Origin: Lytechinus variegatus
Taxonomy: Eukaryota > Echinodermata > Echinoidea > Temnopleuroida > Toxopneustidae
Direction of reading: 5' to 3'
Length of the DNA stretch: 64,000 bases
Assembly: GCF_018143015.1 (NCBI RefSeq)
Contig: NC_054746.1
Coordinates: 30,655,129-30,719,128 of the forward strand
Part shown: piece after piece, positions 53,101 through 64,000 of the stretch
Position numbering within the stretch: position 1 is the first letter of the stretch
Layout: every line of letters starts with the position of its first letter
Notes under the pieces: generated by a model
The model's database searches: none
Told to the model about the DNA's origin: nothing
The model's input: only the letters and a program-made list of their open reading frames with translations
Program-made: the position numbers and the translations under genes

Positions 53101-55258
53101 ATTGTATAATTCAAACAATAAAAAAAAAAGAAGTGAGTGATGTACATCATTGACTGACTCATTTGTATGTCACTGAGTTGTGCATATCACTGTTTTGTGA
53201 AAAATATGCGAAAATTTAAAATGCCATAGCTTTCTTATTTTACATCCGATTTAGATGGAATTTTCAGCGTTATGCTAGTTTCATTTTTCTCTATTTATTC
53301 AAATCAATATTTTTCTGGGGTGGACTTGACCTTTAAAAAAGGTAAGAATTTCTCTGACATGTCACACTATTTTCATTATGCCACTCAGATGCCTTTCATT
53401 GATGTCCTGTCATCCATGTTAGACTCTTCATCACCTTTGACCTCTCAAGATGTAGAAGAATGGGGTGACCCAATGGGAAGTGCAGTTGAAATGGAATGTA
53501 TCTCTTCCTATTGCCCTTACCATAATCTGAGATCTCAGGTAAGATTGCCTTGAGGCCCTCTAGATGTCAAAGTGTATCATAATTAAGGTACAAGGTAATA
53601 TTTTTAGTAGTTCTTATTCCATTAACTTACTGTAATGATTATCAAGTACCAGCAGAAAGGTCATAAGAAATGGTCACTGGGTGAAGGTCATTTAGGATCA
53701 ATAAACTGAAATAAACAACAAAAATGAAGCATAAGATTTTTAATTCTCAAGATAATGTTGTAATCATAGGTCTGTTATGTTACTTAGATAATAGATTGTC
53801 ACTTCAGATCGACTGAATTGGATGAGAAAAATTAGTTTTCTCATTACTTTCAAAATGAGACTTGTATGGAGTGATTTATGGGATATCACAAATAATGTAT
53901 AGTGGATTTCTAAGTCAAGGTCATTTGAGGTCAACAAACCCGAATCTTATGAAGTGAATGTGTTCTTTTTTTTTAATATTCATTATAGTTGAATCCATAA
54001 TGTGGGCAAAACTGTCAGAGGCATTCCACTCTCTCACTCATTTCAACCTCCCCCATCTTTCTCCGCTTTCTTTTGTCTTTTTCCATGTGTCGAACTCATT
54101 TTCACCTTTTTCCTCTCCATTACAGAACTATCCATCCATTCTGATCACATCATCTATGAGTGACCAGCGAGTACCAGCATGGATTCCTGCAAAGTATGTG
54201 GCAAGGCTGAGGGACAGAACAAGAGACCATCGTCATGGGCTCCACCGTCCTACATTCCTATTGAGGATGTCTCCTGATGGAGGTCACTTTGGGATTGATG
54301 AGGACAATGGTGGGGTCGACCAGGTGAGATATATCTCTAGGAGGAGCAGGAGTGGTAGAACTAGAGATATGTTGCATGAAAGTTACTAGTAGGGAAACTT
54401 TGTCATCCAGTGGTAACTACCATGGTAACAATGTTTAATAGCAAATCAAAAGTGAGGATTTGATGGATGTTACCTTTGAATGGCAAAGTTACCATTTTTG
54501 TTCAACAGGGCCCAGGTGAGATAAATTCAAAGATGAGTATAAATAGAAGAATATATTATGGAGATTGATTTAGCATTTCATGAAACATTCAGTGATTTTC
54601 ACTGATTATTGTTATAAGCTACTGCAAATCCTTGTATCTGATTGGGTCAGAGCAAAATTAGTCGGTGATAATCACTGACTAAACCTATCATGACACGCTC
54701 CCCAGAACATTTAATTGTAAATTTCTTGTGAGGTTGTATATTTAATTGGTCACTTTTGGCCTGGACGAGGGGTAGATCAGTTGAGAAATGAATACAAAAA
54801 TTTTGTTGTATGCAGTGTGAGGATTACATATTTCAGTATTCACTGGGTCCATTACTATAGTTTAAAATTGATTTGTTCATTTAGTCTCGTAGATTAGTCT
54901 ACACGTGTGGTTATAGCAAAATGAACTCAAAACTAATAGAGTTACTCTGTAATGAATACTTGTAATGTTATATACAAAATTTATTTACAACATAATACAG
55001 AACTCACCATTGTCAAGTACATACATATCACATGATACATGAAAGGCATTTATGAATAATCATTACCTATAGCCATGTTTTCTTTCATTTCAGAATTTTC
55101 TTGTGAAATCCAATGTGCACCATTTGGTCATCATTCTTTTGTTCAAGATATTCATTATCATACCATTTTTTTATTTTAACATTCTTTTGCACTATTCACA
55201 GGCTACATTGGAATGGGCATTCTTGCACCAAGAGTTATCCTTGGAAACACTGAGATGA
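41186..55258 (+). CDS. PREPL: Prolyl endopeptidase-like serine hydrolase
   Basis: Coding exons: 41186-41611, 42138-42169, 42469-42574, 43390-43468, 43813-44025, 45002-45128, 45480-45702, 46869-47069, 48138-48365, 49108-49283, 50077-50146, 50553-50699, 53389-53538, 54126-54323, 55202-55258. Phases all agree; about 810 residues (human about 727). The N-terminal ~100 residues are Ser-rich and unmatched, perhaps a targeting segment. WIDEYAWM and the residues to ~545 form the S9 propeller region. The hydrolase domain starts at DGTEIPITVFH and includes YGAYG and CHVRGGGELG. Likely triad: Ser653 (AASAGA), Asp739 (SDQRVP), His780 (GGHFG). PREPL rather than prolyl oligopeptidase is chosen from GFSQPALT, VEEWGDP and YCPYHN. 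It is a cytosolic or mitochondrial (thio)esterase-type hydrolase. The ATG is the first after an in-frame stop at 41177. Intron 11 uses a GC donor. Confidence 0.9.
41623..41938 (+). mobile_element. tRNA-derived SINE, copy 2
   Basis: Starts GTGGAGCGTTGTGGGCC, has a perfect B box GGTTCGAATCC (41685-41695), shares CACATTGTGCTGCACTCGAC with copy 1 and ends in an ATTATTATTGTTATAATAAT tail. ATAATTT-like sequence flanks both sides. It begins 11 nt after the PREPL exon 1 donor. Confidence 0.85.
44063..44456. mobile_element. MITE with CAAGCCCAGCGCACACTATG ends
   Basis: CAAGCCCAGCGCACACTATG at the left is exactly mirrored near the right end, except for the outermost bases. About 394 bp, 37 bp downstream of a PREPL donor. 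The ends resemble in style the MITE at 2830 (CGCACAC core), suggesting a Harbinger/ISL2EU-like origin. No coding capacity. Confidence 0.7.
45703..46868. other. PREPL intron 7: nothing firm
   Basis: Three weakly similar CACTGTTTTAACATCT blocks about 160 bp apart (46066, 46228, 46391) suggest an eroded tandem repeat. Otherwise AT-rich sequence with no exon or RNA gene. Confidence 0.35.
47722..47943 (-). mobile_element. tRNA-derived SINE, copy 3, lacking B box
   Basis: Minus-strand copy with the AATAAT-type tail at the left and GTGCTGCACTCAACCC, GGTGAATGGGTACCC in the body. The stretch that in copy 2 reads GGTTCGAATCCCAGCC is missing between ACAGAGGGTCGT and AATTTCC, and the tRNA-like head is truncated. 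It lies in PREPL intron 8, antisense to the gene. Confidence 0.75.
51311..51865. repeat. 555-bp near-perfect palindrome with 13-bp flanking repeat
   Basis: The two halves are inverse copies over about 270 bp each, centred near 51588 (between GTCTTCAGG and AGAAGAC text). A small difference (an extra AGAG near 51628) shows it is not an exact mirror. AGTTTGAGATCGA occurs at 51299-51311 and 51902-51914. The inner GACTCGACGTTTCGGACAGG recalls the GAAACGTC text found in several invertebrate retroelements. Overlapping frames on both strands are the same sequence read twice. Confidence 0.8.
52171..53336. mobile_element. MITE, AAAGGACAAGTC family, copy 3 (interrupted)
   Basis: Begins TTAAAAGGACAAGTCCACCCC and ends GGGGTGGACTTGACCTTTAA. 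The element is split by a 551-bp hAT-like insertion at 52409. Its right end lies 52 bp upstream of the PREPL exon 13 start, so it forms the upstream part of that 3' splice region. Confidence 0.8.
52409..52958. mobile_element. hAT-like element nested in a MITE
   Basis: Ends CCCGGGGGGGCCACTT and, at the right, GGCCCCCCGGG. GAAATATG flanks both sides exactly (52401-52408, 52959-52966). Sub-ends CGAGTGGATACCATGCGCGACC are mirrored on the right. The interior has repeated ACGTGTTTAGGG-like phrases. The empty site is visible in MITE copy 2 at about 21225. Confidence 0.85.
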
Positions 55259-56700
55259 GATTACTTGAAGAAATTATGTTGGTGCTCACGCAATCTTTCA
55301 CCAAACATTGGTTGGTATTAATGGATTGATGAACAGTGGCTTCCTGACCAAGTTCTCAAGTGCCAGTACAGCTGAAGGAGATTATGATATCTCACAAATA
55401 TCTTGACTCTGAAACCTCAATGATTTCAATACATTGTGCAGCCTCAATTTTATTTTGCAAGTGAGGTTTTCTTAAGGAAACAAACCACTTATTGGGTTGA
55501 GTGCAAATATATTCATCAGAAGCAAAAAGGCATTTGTAGTATTCAGTGACATTTCTTTTATACCCAGTACCACTTATCACCTTGAACTTCTTCTTAAAGA
55601 TGTTTAACTGAGAATTAAAGTAAGCATTAAACTTCTAAAAGAATTATGTTGGGAAGATTTTGAGGCAGATGTTTTTCAAAATGCTTTTGAGTGAATAAGA
55701 GAAACTGATAATGACTACTTTATGGAAGAAATCATCCCTTCTCCAATGCCATGATTTATTTCAACAATTGTTCAAGTAACTCAAATTCTGCAAACATCAA
55801 ATCAGTCTGAAAGCTGGAAATACTTTGACTAGTCAAAATTTGACTGCAGAATTGTAAATGATAATTGTGATTACTGTGATTTCTTAAGAATTACAGTTGA
55901 TATATAATATGCAAGTTAAACATTGTGACTTGAGCTTCACTGACTGGGAATAGTGTACAGTTACCTTGCCAAATACATGTGGCCTGTGAGCTATTCATTA
56001 CAGATAAAATTTTCCATGATTTTGTGATGGAAATAATTTATTCTAACATGAAGAATACCTGTGAAAGACAAATTAGGGGAGGATAAAGATTCAGATAAAG
56101 ACCAATTTGGGCCTAATAATACAAAGCAAAGTGCTTCATCATAAGGTTAACTTTTATGATCGATTGCATTGATCATTATGTGCCATCAAGTGTACAAATC
56201 AACTGTATGATCAATCACTTAGCTTTGTGACATGCCCCCCCCCCCCCAGTTTCTTTTGGTATCTCTATAGCATGAGAGATGTCAACCACTTTGCCTCATG
56301 CAGCCTTTCATGATGGCTTTCCAGAATTCCTCGTGCCATTTATTCATTTCTGCAAAAAAAAAATCTAAAAAGAGCCATTTGGTTTGAGACTGAACAAGAC
56401 TCAGAATTTTTTCAGGTGCCTTTTTGTCTGAAACTACTGTCCTCTCTCAAATTCATATTTCTTATTGAAAGTTCACTATTGTAAGCACTGTATCAGTGAT
56501 CATGGAAATCAAAGAAAGTTCAAATTCTACCAAGATGTATGACTATTAAAAGATAAAAGAATGATATCCATGAAGTTGACTCGTGTTGTGTGTTCTGTCC
56601 ATAAATATGTTCAGGTTGAAATGCATTATGGGATGTTAGCTCACAAGACCTGCAGAAGAGGGGAAGAAGTCAAAACAAACATAACACAGTGATATGCATT
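55259..56700. other. PREPL 3' flank
   Basis: The 3' UTR should start here, but its end is unclear. ATTAAA occurs at 56545-56550 and no strong AATAAA was noticed nearer the stop. A small inverted-end element with GGGCCTAATAATACAAAG and CTTAGCTTTGTGAC ends spans about 56109-56240. No other gene seen. Confidence 0.4.
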
Positions 56701-56730
56701 CTAAATCTTCTAATACACAGTGAGAAAAAT

Positions 56731-57155
<425 letters not shown>

Positions 57156-57251
57156 GTAAGAGTGGTAGATACATTATGGTCCATGCATTAGGGCCTTAAA
57201 ACGAGTGAAGGGCAGCTTATTCAAACATCGGCTAATCATTAATTTCTTATA

Positions 57252-60200
57252 TCACTGGACAAAACAAACTAGCCCTGATGGCATTGCTTTGATTGGGACT
57301 CAGTGCACCAAGAAAAATTAATGCAAAATCTAACTGGTTTAGATCTAATAATACTATGAAATTTTCCACATATTAAATTTCAAAATATGATATTGAAATA
57401 TGACAGAGGACTTCTCAATTTTCTAGCTTGTATTCATTGTTACAAAATAATTATCCTGTTTGGTACTGGCAACCATATTTCTTTTACAGTTTTGCCTGAG
57501 GTGGTGCTAAGCTATAGTGGTCTCACAATTTTTTTTTAGGGGGGGGGGGTCAAAATTTGAATGAAAAAATAAAGGCCTCCAAGTTGGTTGGGTTAGAGCA
57601 AATAAACTTTTTTATGCCTATTAAACTTTTGTCAAAAAAGGATTGGTTAATGTAATACATGAATATAAATTTATCATATTTCAACTATAAGTAATGAGAT
57701 TAAAAGTGGTGAGGAAATCCACTTGACTTAATATTCCAGTCTTTCATTAGTTCACTTGTAACTTTATAAGCAGCTCAATGAAACACATAAGTATGATCTC
57801 AGTTACACAAAAAATACATGAGTAATAATTAGAAGATTATACAAAGAGCAATATTTTTTCCAATATTAAATATGTAAATAGGAGCAGCTCACCTAAATAA
57901 TCATCCATGAGTGTTCCAATAGCAAACTGCAAAAAGGTTGGGTAAAGAAAAGACATTGAATTAGATAACACACAGAAATAAGAACATAAGTACATAGGGC
58001 ACTTTTCTCCAATGGAATGCTGAAAAGGTCAATAAATCAATGAAATCATTATGTCATATGCTCCTGGAAAATATAGTCCTCACCAAATGGGGCTGAATTT
58101 TAAATACCTTTATATGATACAAAATAATATAACTAAACAAGTTTAAAGCTAAGGCTTACAGATTTCTTTGTCCTAGATAAGACAATTCTTACACATTAGG
58201 TATCAGACTTGAGCATTCGCGGCTCTTGCTTGTCACTAAAATTTCTTACTTACACCTTCATCCCAGCCCACCTCAATAAATACACATCGGGTGATTTCAA
58301 GTCAGGTGTTAACATTTTGGTGTTGATTTCACATTAACTCATCACAGCACCATACTTAAAGTGTATGCTCCTGGGATGTAACTCACTAAGACATTGAATT
58401 GTTTCATTTTTGTACACTCACAGGATGACAATCTAAATTGTGCTTCTAACATCAACACCATCACCAAACGTTGAAATCACAACATGAATAAAAGAAAATA
58501 TCAGACATTTTCTTCAACTTACAATGTCTGATGCATCAACCCTGGTTCCAACTATCTTTAACCTGATCTCATCATCTTGCTGTATTACTATATCCTGCAA
58601 ATATAAACATGTAGACAGATATATACTGAAAGACAATACTGCAAATATATGTAGATCCATCTATAGAGTCCAGTTTCTTATGCATATTATTATTCTGGTT
58701 GTAGCTTAACCATTACATGAGAGCTAATGCATTCAAGTTTTCAAAATCTATTCACCTCAACGATGTCGAGTGCACATTTTTTATTAACAGTCAGTCGGCA
58801 AGCCCCTGTGTTAATGAGCAAATGGGCCAGATTTATGCAAGTCCTCTCATGGCTGAATTCATGTCCCTGCAAAATCTCGTGAATTGTGAGACTTTCTTTC
58901 TCAAAGAATTTAACCACTTTCTCCTGGAGTAAAATTGATTATTTTTGTACCATTGGGAAGAGTAAATGTTACTCTTTCATATTGGTTATTTCTTTTGAAT
59001 AAAATATTTTGATAAATAAGTGATTTTTTTACCAGAAAAGATGCATCAAACAGAAATTTCTTCCTCTGTTTTCACTTGCAAATTGTGCAACATTTTGTGT
59101 TTTAGGCACCAACATTATTTATATCATCAGAAAGCTCAAACTCTATACTTTCTTACAATGTCACTCTTGATATGTGGCATCTTTTAGATGGGTCAGCAGC
59201 CAGCTTTTTCCATCAAGATGCAAGACGAGATTTCTAAAATTTCTGAGTAACATAAAATCCAGAGTTCTGATTGGCTGAATAATGTTTTCACAACAACAGG
59301 CGCGGGTTATTTGAAGAGATTACCACATGGTGAGTGTGACCTTGCAGAGGCCCAGTGTGGGGAACATTGGAATTTGCGTGGGTGTGTGGTCTCTGTGACC
59401 AATCAGAGTGCAGTATTCTTGTTTTTGAGCTGCTAAATGTACTTGACCTATGAAAAGCTGGCTGCTGACCCATCTAAGATACATCTTCTTATACAAATTA
59501 TATCATATTAAAGCGTAGATCTTCAGCTTTATTATGATCTGAAAATCATTTGTGCTCAAACAGAAATCAAGTGTGAAAACAACAACATTTGTTGCATGAA
59601 AAAAATCATTTTGTTTCATGTTTTATATCAAAAGTTTTCCCTATATTACAACATTTTAAAAAAATTCCAAACACATGACCTGAAAGAATGATTCTTCTTC
59701 TTTACAAAGATACCAAAAATATGAAATTTGGTTAATATTTAGAGCAGCAATGGCAGAATAAAAAGAGGTGTTTTGGTTCGCACCAAGCTCATTAATAATA
59801 GCCCAGTCATTTTAGCCCAAATTTTGACCAAACTTGGAACAAATTGCAACAGAATTTTTTTTATCACAATGCATTTCTGTAAGGTCCCTAGTACAACATA
59901 CTAAAAGTCCCAAACTTTCCGAATAGGGGAAAGGCATCTAATTTGCATAAATCCAAGATGGCTGCCAAAATTAATTGATATGCCTTATCCTTAATATTTT
60001 TTGTACAGATAATGGAAAAATCTTGAAATGAATACGCAATTCACTATGATTAAGATATCATAAATCGGTTGCAATCGTTTCTGGGACTGTCCGGTTCAGA
60101 TTTTTCGAAAAATGTGAGAAATTATGCCAAAATTTTCGTGTTTTCGGTCAAAAATTTGCATGTGCATTGAAATCTTTCTGTTTTAACATTAGCATCAACA

Positions 60201-63200
60201 ACTAATGTAAAATATCAGCATTCGACAAGAAAGGGGATATATCAACGAAAAAAATTGATATGCTTCATAACAGTATTAATGTCTTAACTTGCTTAGATTA
60301 AGGGCAAATACATCCGAATGTATTATGCGATATTGCGATAAAGTGACACCAAAAACCAACCTCCGTGTCCAGTCACCCTTTTATATCGACTACAACGCGA
60401 TCGCTTGGATGCCTTTGAAGATAGTACAATAAACTAAATCGGTCTTGCCTCGCCTTTGTTGGTGTGACTAACACGCGTAAATACAATGACGTCTAGCGAT
60501 ACAAAGGTGTATATTACTTAAATTGATATGTGGGCAAAGGGCTTTTTCTTCATTTTAAAGTAACTTTTATGTTGAGGCATTGAGGCAAAAAGATGTTTCT
60601 GCTACAGTGTAAGCCACTTTTATTGTTTTAAAACCACTTGGAAACAAAAGAGTAGTCTTTTATGTTAATTAAATTTCTTAGAAAAAGTTAGAAGATGCAT
60701 AATTGATCTGCATGCTGTATGCAATTACGTTCAAGAACATCACAGCATAGTCCCGCAAAAGCTTGTCAAAGTTACCCCCTTATCCGTAGCTCAACTATTA
60801 AAAATATTGTGCTTTTTGGAGCCCCCAATGTGACAACGCGGTGTTTTGCTACAAAGAAAAAAAACTTTTATTGTCTAGAAATCACTTGGAGGCAAAAGAG
60901 CAGGCTTTTCTCTTTGAGTTACATATAAAGAAGTGATGGCACATCAAAGCCTACCCTTTCAGGGGTCTTCTGAAGTCACTAACCCCTTTTTGTATTTTGC
61001 TCATTTCTTGGAAAATTCGCACAAATTTTAGCTCCATTGAGGCAATAGGCGTTTCCCCTTTGCAGTAAACCGATTTAATTGTTTTGTAAGCACTTGGGGA
61101 TGGAAAAATAGATTTTCTTCTATCAGCTAAATTTAAAGAAGTGCTGGCACAGCAAAGTCTATCCCCTGCGGGGTTCGCTAAAGTCAATCACCCCTTTTCC
61201 ATATTTTGCCAATTTATGGAAAAATCTATAAATCCGGAGCCCTCATTGAGGCAAAAAGATGTTTCTGCTACAGTGTAAGCCACTTTTGTTGTTTTAAAAC
61301 CACTTGGAAACAAAAGAGTAGTCTTTTGTCTATGTGCTACGTATAAAGAAGTGCTGTCACATCAAAGCCTACATCCTTTAGGGAGCTGCTGAAATCACCC
61401 CACCCCTTAAGCGTATTTTACCCATTTCTTGTAAAATTTTGGAGCCCCAATGAGATAAAAGGCGTTACCCCCTTTGCAGTAGACCACTTTTATTCTTTGG
61501 AACCACTTGGAGATAACAAAATTAGATATTCCTCCATCAGCTACATACAAAGAAGTGCTGGCACAGCAAACCCTACCTCTCAGGGGTTTGCCGAAGTCAA
61601 CCATCCCTTTTCCATATTTTGCCTATTTATGGAAAAATCTATCAATTCGGAGCCCTCATTGATGCAAGAATGTTTTATATATATATACAGAAAACCACTT
61701 TCATTGTTTCGTAACCACTTGGAGATTTAAAAAAATCCTTTATATCAGCTACATAAGAAGTTCTGGCTCAGCAAAGCCTACCCCCTCAGGGGTTCCCTAA
61801 GTCTCCCCACCGTTTTTGCCTATTTCCCCTCCTTATTTTATTTATAATTTATGGGGAAAATCTGCCAATTTGGAGCCCCTATTAAGGCAAAACGTTGTTT
61901 CTGCTTATAGCAAACTTCTTTCATTGTTTCGTAACCACTTGGAGATAAAAAAGTAGATTTTCCTCCATCAACTACAATAAAGAAGTGCTGGCTCAGCAAA
62001 GCCTATACCTCCCTTAGGGGTTCCCGAAGTCTCAAAATTGCATTTTTTACCCCCCCCCCCCATTCGGGCAAAAGGCATTTCTGCTATATGGTTAAGTCAC
62101 TTTTATGATTTGAAGCTTAAAGATGAGTAGGTTTAGTTTATCAGCGCATCGACCCTTCCCTCTTCAGGGACTCCAAATTGACAGATTTTCCCATAGATTG
62201 GCAAAATACGGCGCATCGACCCCTTCCCTCTTCAGGGGCTCCAAATTGACAGATTTTTCCCATAAATTGGCAAAATACGGAAAAAAGTGCTACTTTGGTA
62301 TACAGTTAAATAGTAGTATAATAGGATGTGGCAGGTCTAATAGCTATACATCTTATTTTTCTCTTGAACTTTGAGATCGAGCAAGCAGAAAATGTCATTA
62401 TTTTGGTGTACAATGTCACGTGACTAGCATATGCTAGTGCCTAGACCCTTTCATGTTAAACAAGTAATACAGTCCAAACAGAATCGAATTTATGTATTTA
62501 ATGTTAATAGTAACAATGTTCTTGTGGTATAAATCTTTGCTTACTGATATTTATGATACAGCGATAGTTTGAGGAAGTCAATGTTTATAGTATATCGAGG
62601 CCGCAATTGATATGATTTGTAATCGGGTCTGAGTACATAGTATACACTGGCGTCGTCTGCTACGTAAACTTAATGAGCGAATATGACCAAAATTAACCAT
62701 TATGTTTATGCAAATTAGAACACTTTCCCCTATTCGGATTTTCTGGGACTTTTAGTATGGTCTTCTATGGACCTCAAAGAAACGTTCTGCATTGGAATAA
62801 ATTCTGTTGCAATTTGTTCCAAGTGAAAATTTAAAATGACTGGACTATAATGCAAAAACCCTATAGTCATGAATATCACTTGGATAAAAGAAGCTACTTT
62901 TTCAGGGCTTGCCGACTGACTGTTAAGTTCTTACTGAAGGAAATCACAAAATATTGAGATTAGGTTTGGTCACATGATGCTCTTTAGACCAATCAGCATA
63001 CAGGATTTAATTCATGCAGGATATAAAACATGCTATATTATGAATGTTGGGGTATGATTGCCTTTATGTTACACCTAGATATATCCTCATCATTTGATTG
63101 GTTGTTTGATGTTGATCACTTAGCCCATTTTTCAATGACATCATCTGTGCAATTTTGGATCCATACAATTTTGTCCATTGCACACGCACGTCAAGACCAC

Positions 63201-64000
63201 AGGCAATATACGTTAAAACATTCATGCTTACAGTGCGCGTGTTTGTATGTGACAAATCAACAAATTTGCATTCACTTTTAATACACTTTTGCATTCAAAT
63301 TGATCAAATTCCAAATGACAAGGATCTATTTTTAGGTATCATATAAAACAATGTTCTTTTCATTTGTGAAATGGACAGAATACTTAATTTGGTGAAAGAT
63401 AAAATGAAAGATCATTTCAACTCGGCTACGCCTCGATGAATGGAACATTCATCTTTCACTTCGTGAAGTATTCTGTCCATTGCACTGGTGGACATTCATC
63501 TTTTGTATACTATTCAACATATGGTATTTAAACCATTTGGTATTTTTTAAACATATGGATTTTTGAATAGTCAATTGGCTAGATTTAAACAACCTTTGTG
63601 AATTTCATCCAAAATTGTACAACTGATACCAATGATATGAAAAAAATACAGGTGATTAAACTGTACATGAAAATTACATTCACAATGTGAATAGAATCAC
63701 ACAATTTTAGCACTCCACAAGAACACATACAAATCCACTGCCTGCCCCATGACACCTTCAAGTCAATGGACATCCCAAAGATTGTGCATTAATTCATTAT
63801 CACATCTTGATGGCTTGCCCAAGAAACAGACCTCTGGACCCTATAACACAAAGCATAACAATTGATCACAAGTCTCATTTCCATGATTGATTGCACTGAC
63901 CACTATGAACAATCAATCATATAAATCAAATGTACAATCAATCACTAAGCTTATAGTGTTATGGGTCCCAGGATGACATGAAAGAGAGCCTTACCTCATC
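57252..64000 (-). CDS. POLR2G: RNA polymerase II subunit RPB7, C-terminal exons (partial)
   Basis: Exons on the minus strand: 63995-64000 (Asp-Glu, then donor GTAAGG), 58523-58594, 57893-57926, 57252-57274. They join in phase to [38 protein letters not shown], then LVCFVQ and a stop. The last ~40 residues match the end of RPB7, which pairs with RPB4 in the stalk of Pol II and contacts RNA. The rest of the gene lies beyond the right edge. The final exon is less certain: the family usually ends GLVS, whereas here the acceptor GCCATCAG gives GLVCFVQ. The intron after Asp-Glu is 5.4 kb and contains the cassette-like segment at 58756-58923 and a 3 kb transposon. Confidence 0.8.
58756..58923 (-). 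CDS. Unassigned 168-nt exon-like segment in POLR2G intron
   Basis: On the minus strand an acceptor (TTTTACTCCAG) and a donor (GAG followed by GTGAAT) frame 56 open codons, phase 0 at both ends. They could therefore be spliced between the DE and DIVIQQ exons of POLR2G without a frame shift. The peptide begins [20 protein letters not shown] and ends [12 protein letters not shown] do not recognise it, and it is not part of RPB7 in other animals as far as I know. It may be an alternative exon, part of another gene, or chance. A 22-bp piece of it (58784-58805) recurs inverted at 62905-62926. Confidence 0.35.
59183..59480. repeat. Inverted-repeat element of about 300 bp
   Basis: GATGGGTCAGCAGCCAGCTTTT at about 59188 is mirrored at about 59453-59476. 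Weaker inverse similarity (GTTTTCACTTG, AACATTTTG) extends outward on both sides. No coding capacity; the 61-codon minus frame is the arm sequence. Confidence 0.55.
59797..62849. mobile_element. 3 kb element with ~165-bp inverted ends
   Basis: The left end (59797-59965) and right end (62688-62849) are inverse copies, sharing CAGTCATTTTA, TTGGAACAAATTGCAACAGA, ATACTAAAAGTCCC, CCGAATAGGGGAAAG and CTAATTTGCATAAA. The interior is mostly a tandem array of about 0.2 kb units. No intact coding frame. Superfamily not identified. Confidence 0.7.
60575..62090. repeat. Tandem array, 7-8 units of 206-240 bp
   Basis: CCACTTGGA-type blocks recur near 60640, 60880, 61090, 61297, 61503, 61712 and 61935, each followed by AAAGAAGTGCTGGCACAGCAAAGCC-like text and by GGAGCCC-TTGAGGCAAAA. 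Units diverge by substitutions and small indels. Minus-strand frames reading CCASTSL recur in two units but break in others, so coding is not supported. Confidence 0.75.
63370..63482. repeat. Hairpin with 30-bp arms
   Basis: ATGGACAGAATACTTAATTT and the inverse AAGTATTCTGTCCAT enclose a loop with TCGGCTACGCCTCGA. GAAAGAT and ATCTTTC extend the arms inward. Probably a small foldback repeat. Confidence 0.55.
63836..63969. mobile_element. Small MITE with GGACCCTATAACACAAAG ends
   Basis: GGACCCTATAACACAAAG at the left and an inverse form (TATAGTGTTATGGGTCCC) at the right. The interior has repeated CAATCAATCA. It lies 25 bp downstream of the POLR2G donor in transcript sense. Related in style to 24473-24743 and 56109-56240. 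Confidence 0.55.

Noticed and set aside
53590..53960. AAGGTCATTTAGG and CAAGGTCATTTGAGGTCAA phrases in a PREPL intron
   Set aside because: Probably eroded fragments of the tandem family at 17.7-18.8 kb, but too diverged to bound as a feature.
60951..61604. Minus-strand frames sharing CCASTSL motifs
   Set aside because: They arise from tandem units; other units break the frame, so coding is not supported.

Overview
The window is animal nuclear DNA. Genes are intron-rich with GT-AG splice sites, non-coding DNA is AT-rich, and small transposons and foldbacks are very dense. The repeat families (AAGGACAAGTCCACCCC-ended MITEs, the GTCTCACCTGCGAAGC repeat with AAGGTCAAAGGTCA units, a tRNA-derived SINE, dense TAGATCTA/AGGCCTA sequence) suggest a sea urchin, possibly Lytechinus-like. 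The species is inference from memory of such repeats, not proven here.

Four protein genes are readable. (1) RPS27A (+, 3981 to about 20.7 kb) encodes ubiquitin fused to ribosomal protein eS31: a TOP-type non-coding exon plus four coding exons, 156 codons. Its second intron is 13.2 kb and full of transposons. Each of its three introns that separate coding exons carries one related C/D-box snoRNA-like sequence. (2) MTIF2 (-, 25417-35575, probable 5' UTR exon near 40.53-40.70 kb) encodes mitochondrial translation initiation factor 2 in 13 coding exons, 741 codons. RPS27A and MTIF2 converge tail to tail, as I recall they do in human. (3) PREPL (+, 41186-55258) encodes a prolyl-endopeptidase-like serine hydrolase in 15 coding exons, about 810 codons. 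A GC-rich stretch lies between the divergent starts of MTIF2 and PREPL. (4) POLR2G/RPB7 (-, from about 57.25 kb to beyond the right edge) is represented by its C-terminal exons, with a 5.4 kb intron.

Region by region: 1-3.8 kb is intergenic repeats, including a hAT-like element with an 8-bp target duplication and two MITEs. 4-20.7 kb is RPS27A. Its large intron holds a 4.5 kb nested transposon whose ends sit in the terminal stem of one snoRNA copy, and a second intron holds a tandem array carrying nuclear-receptor DR1-like sites. 20.7-25.4 kb is intergenic, with MITEs. 25.4-40.7 kb is MTIF2, whose first intron holds a base repeat interrupted by two transposons. 41-55.3 kb is PREPL, with a SINE 11 bp after a splice donor, a 555-bp near-perfect palindrome and a hAT nested in a MITE. 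55.3-57.2 kb is 3' flank plus a long AGT microsatellite. 57.2-64 kb is POLR2G, with an unexplained in-frame exon-like segment and a 3 kb inverted-repeat element containing a 0.2 kb tandem array.

The three central genes all serve protein synthesis or turnover (cytosolic ribosome/ubiquitin, mitochondrial initiation, serine hydrolase), but nothing here shows co-regulation beyond the possible shared MTIF2-PREPL promoter. The least explained items are the snoRNA trio with one transposon-split copy, the element families with dispersed CGTAACGGACATGAC or CGTACGGGACAT motifs, and the 56-codon exon inside POLR2G.
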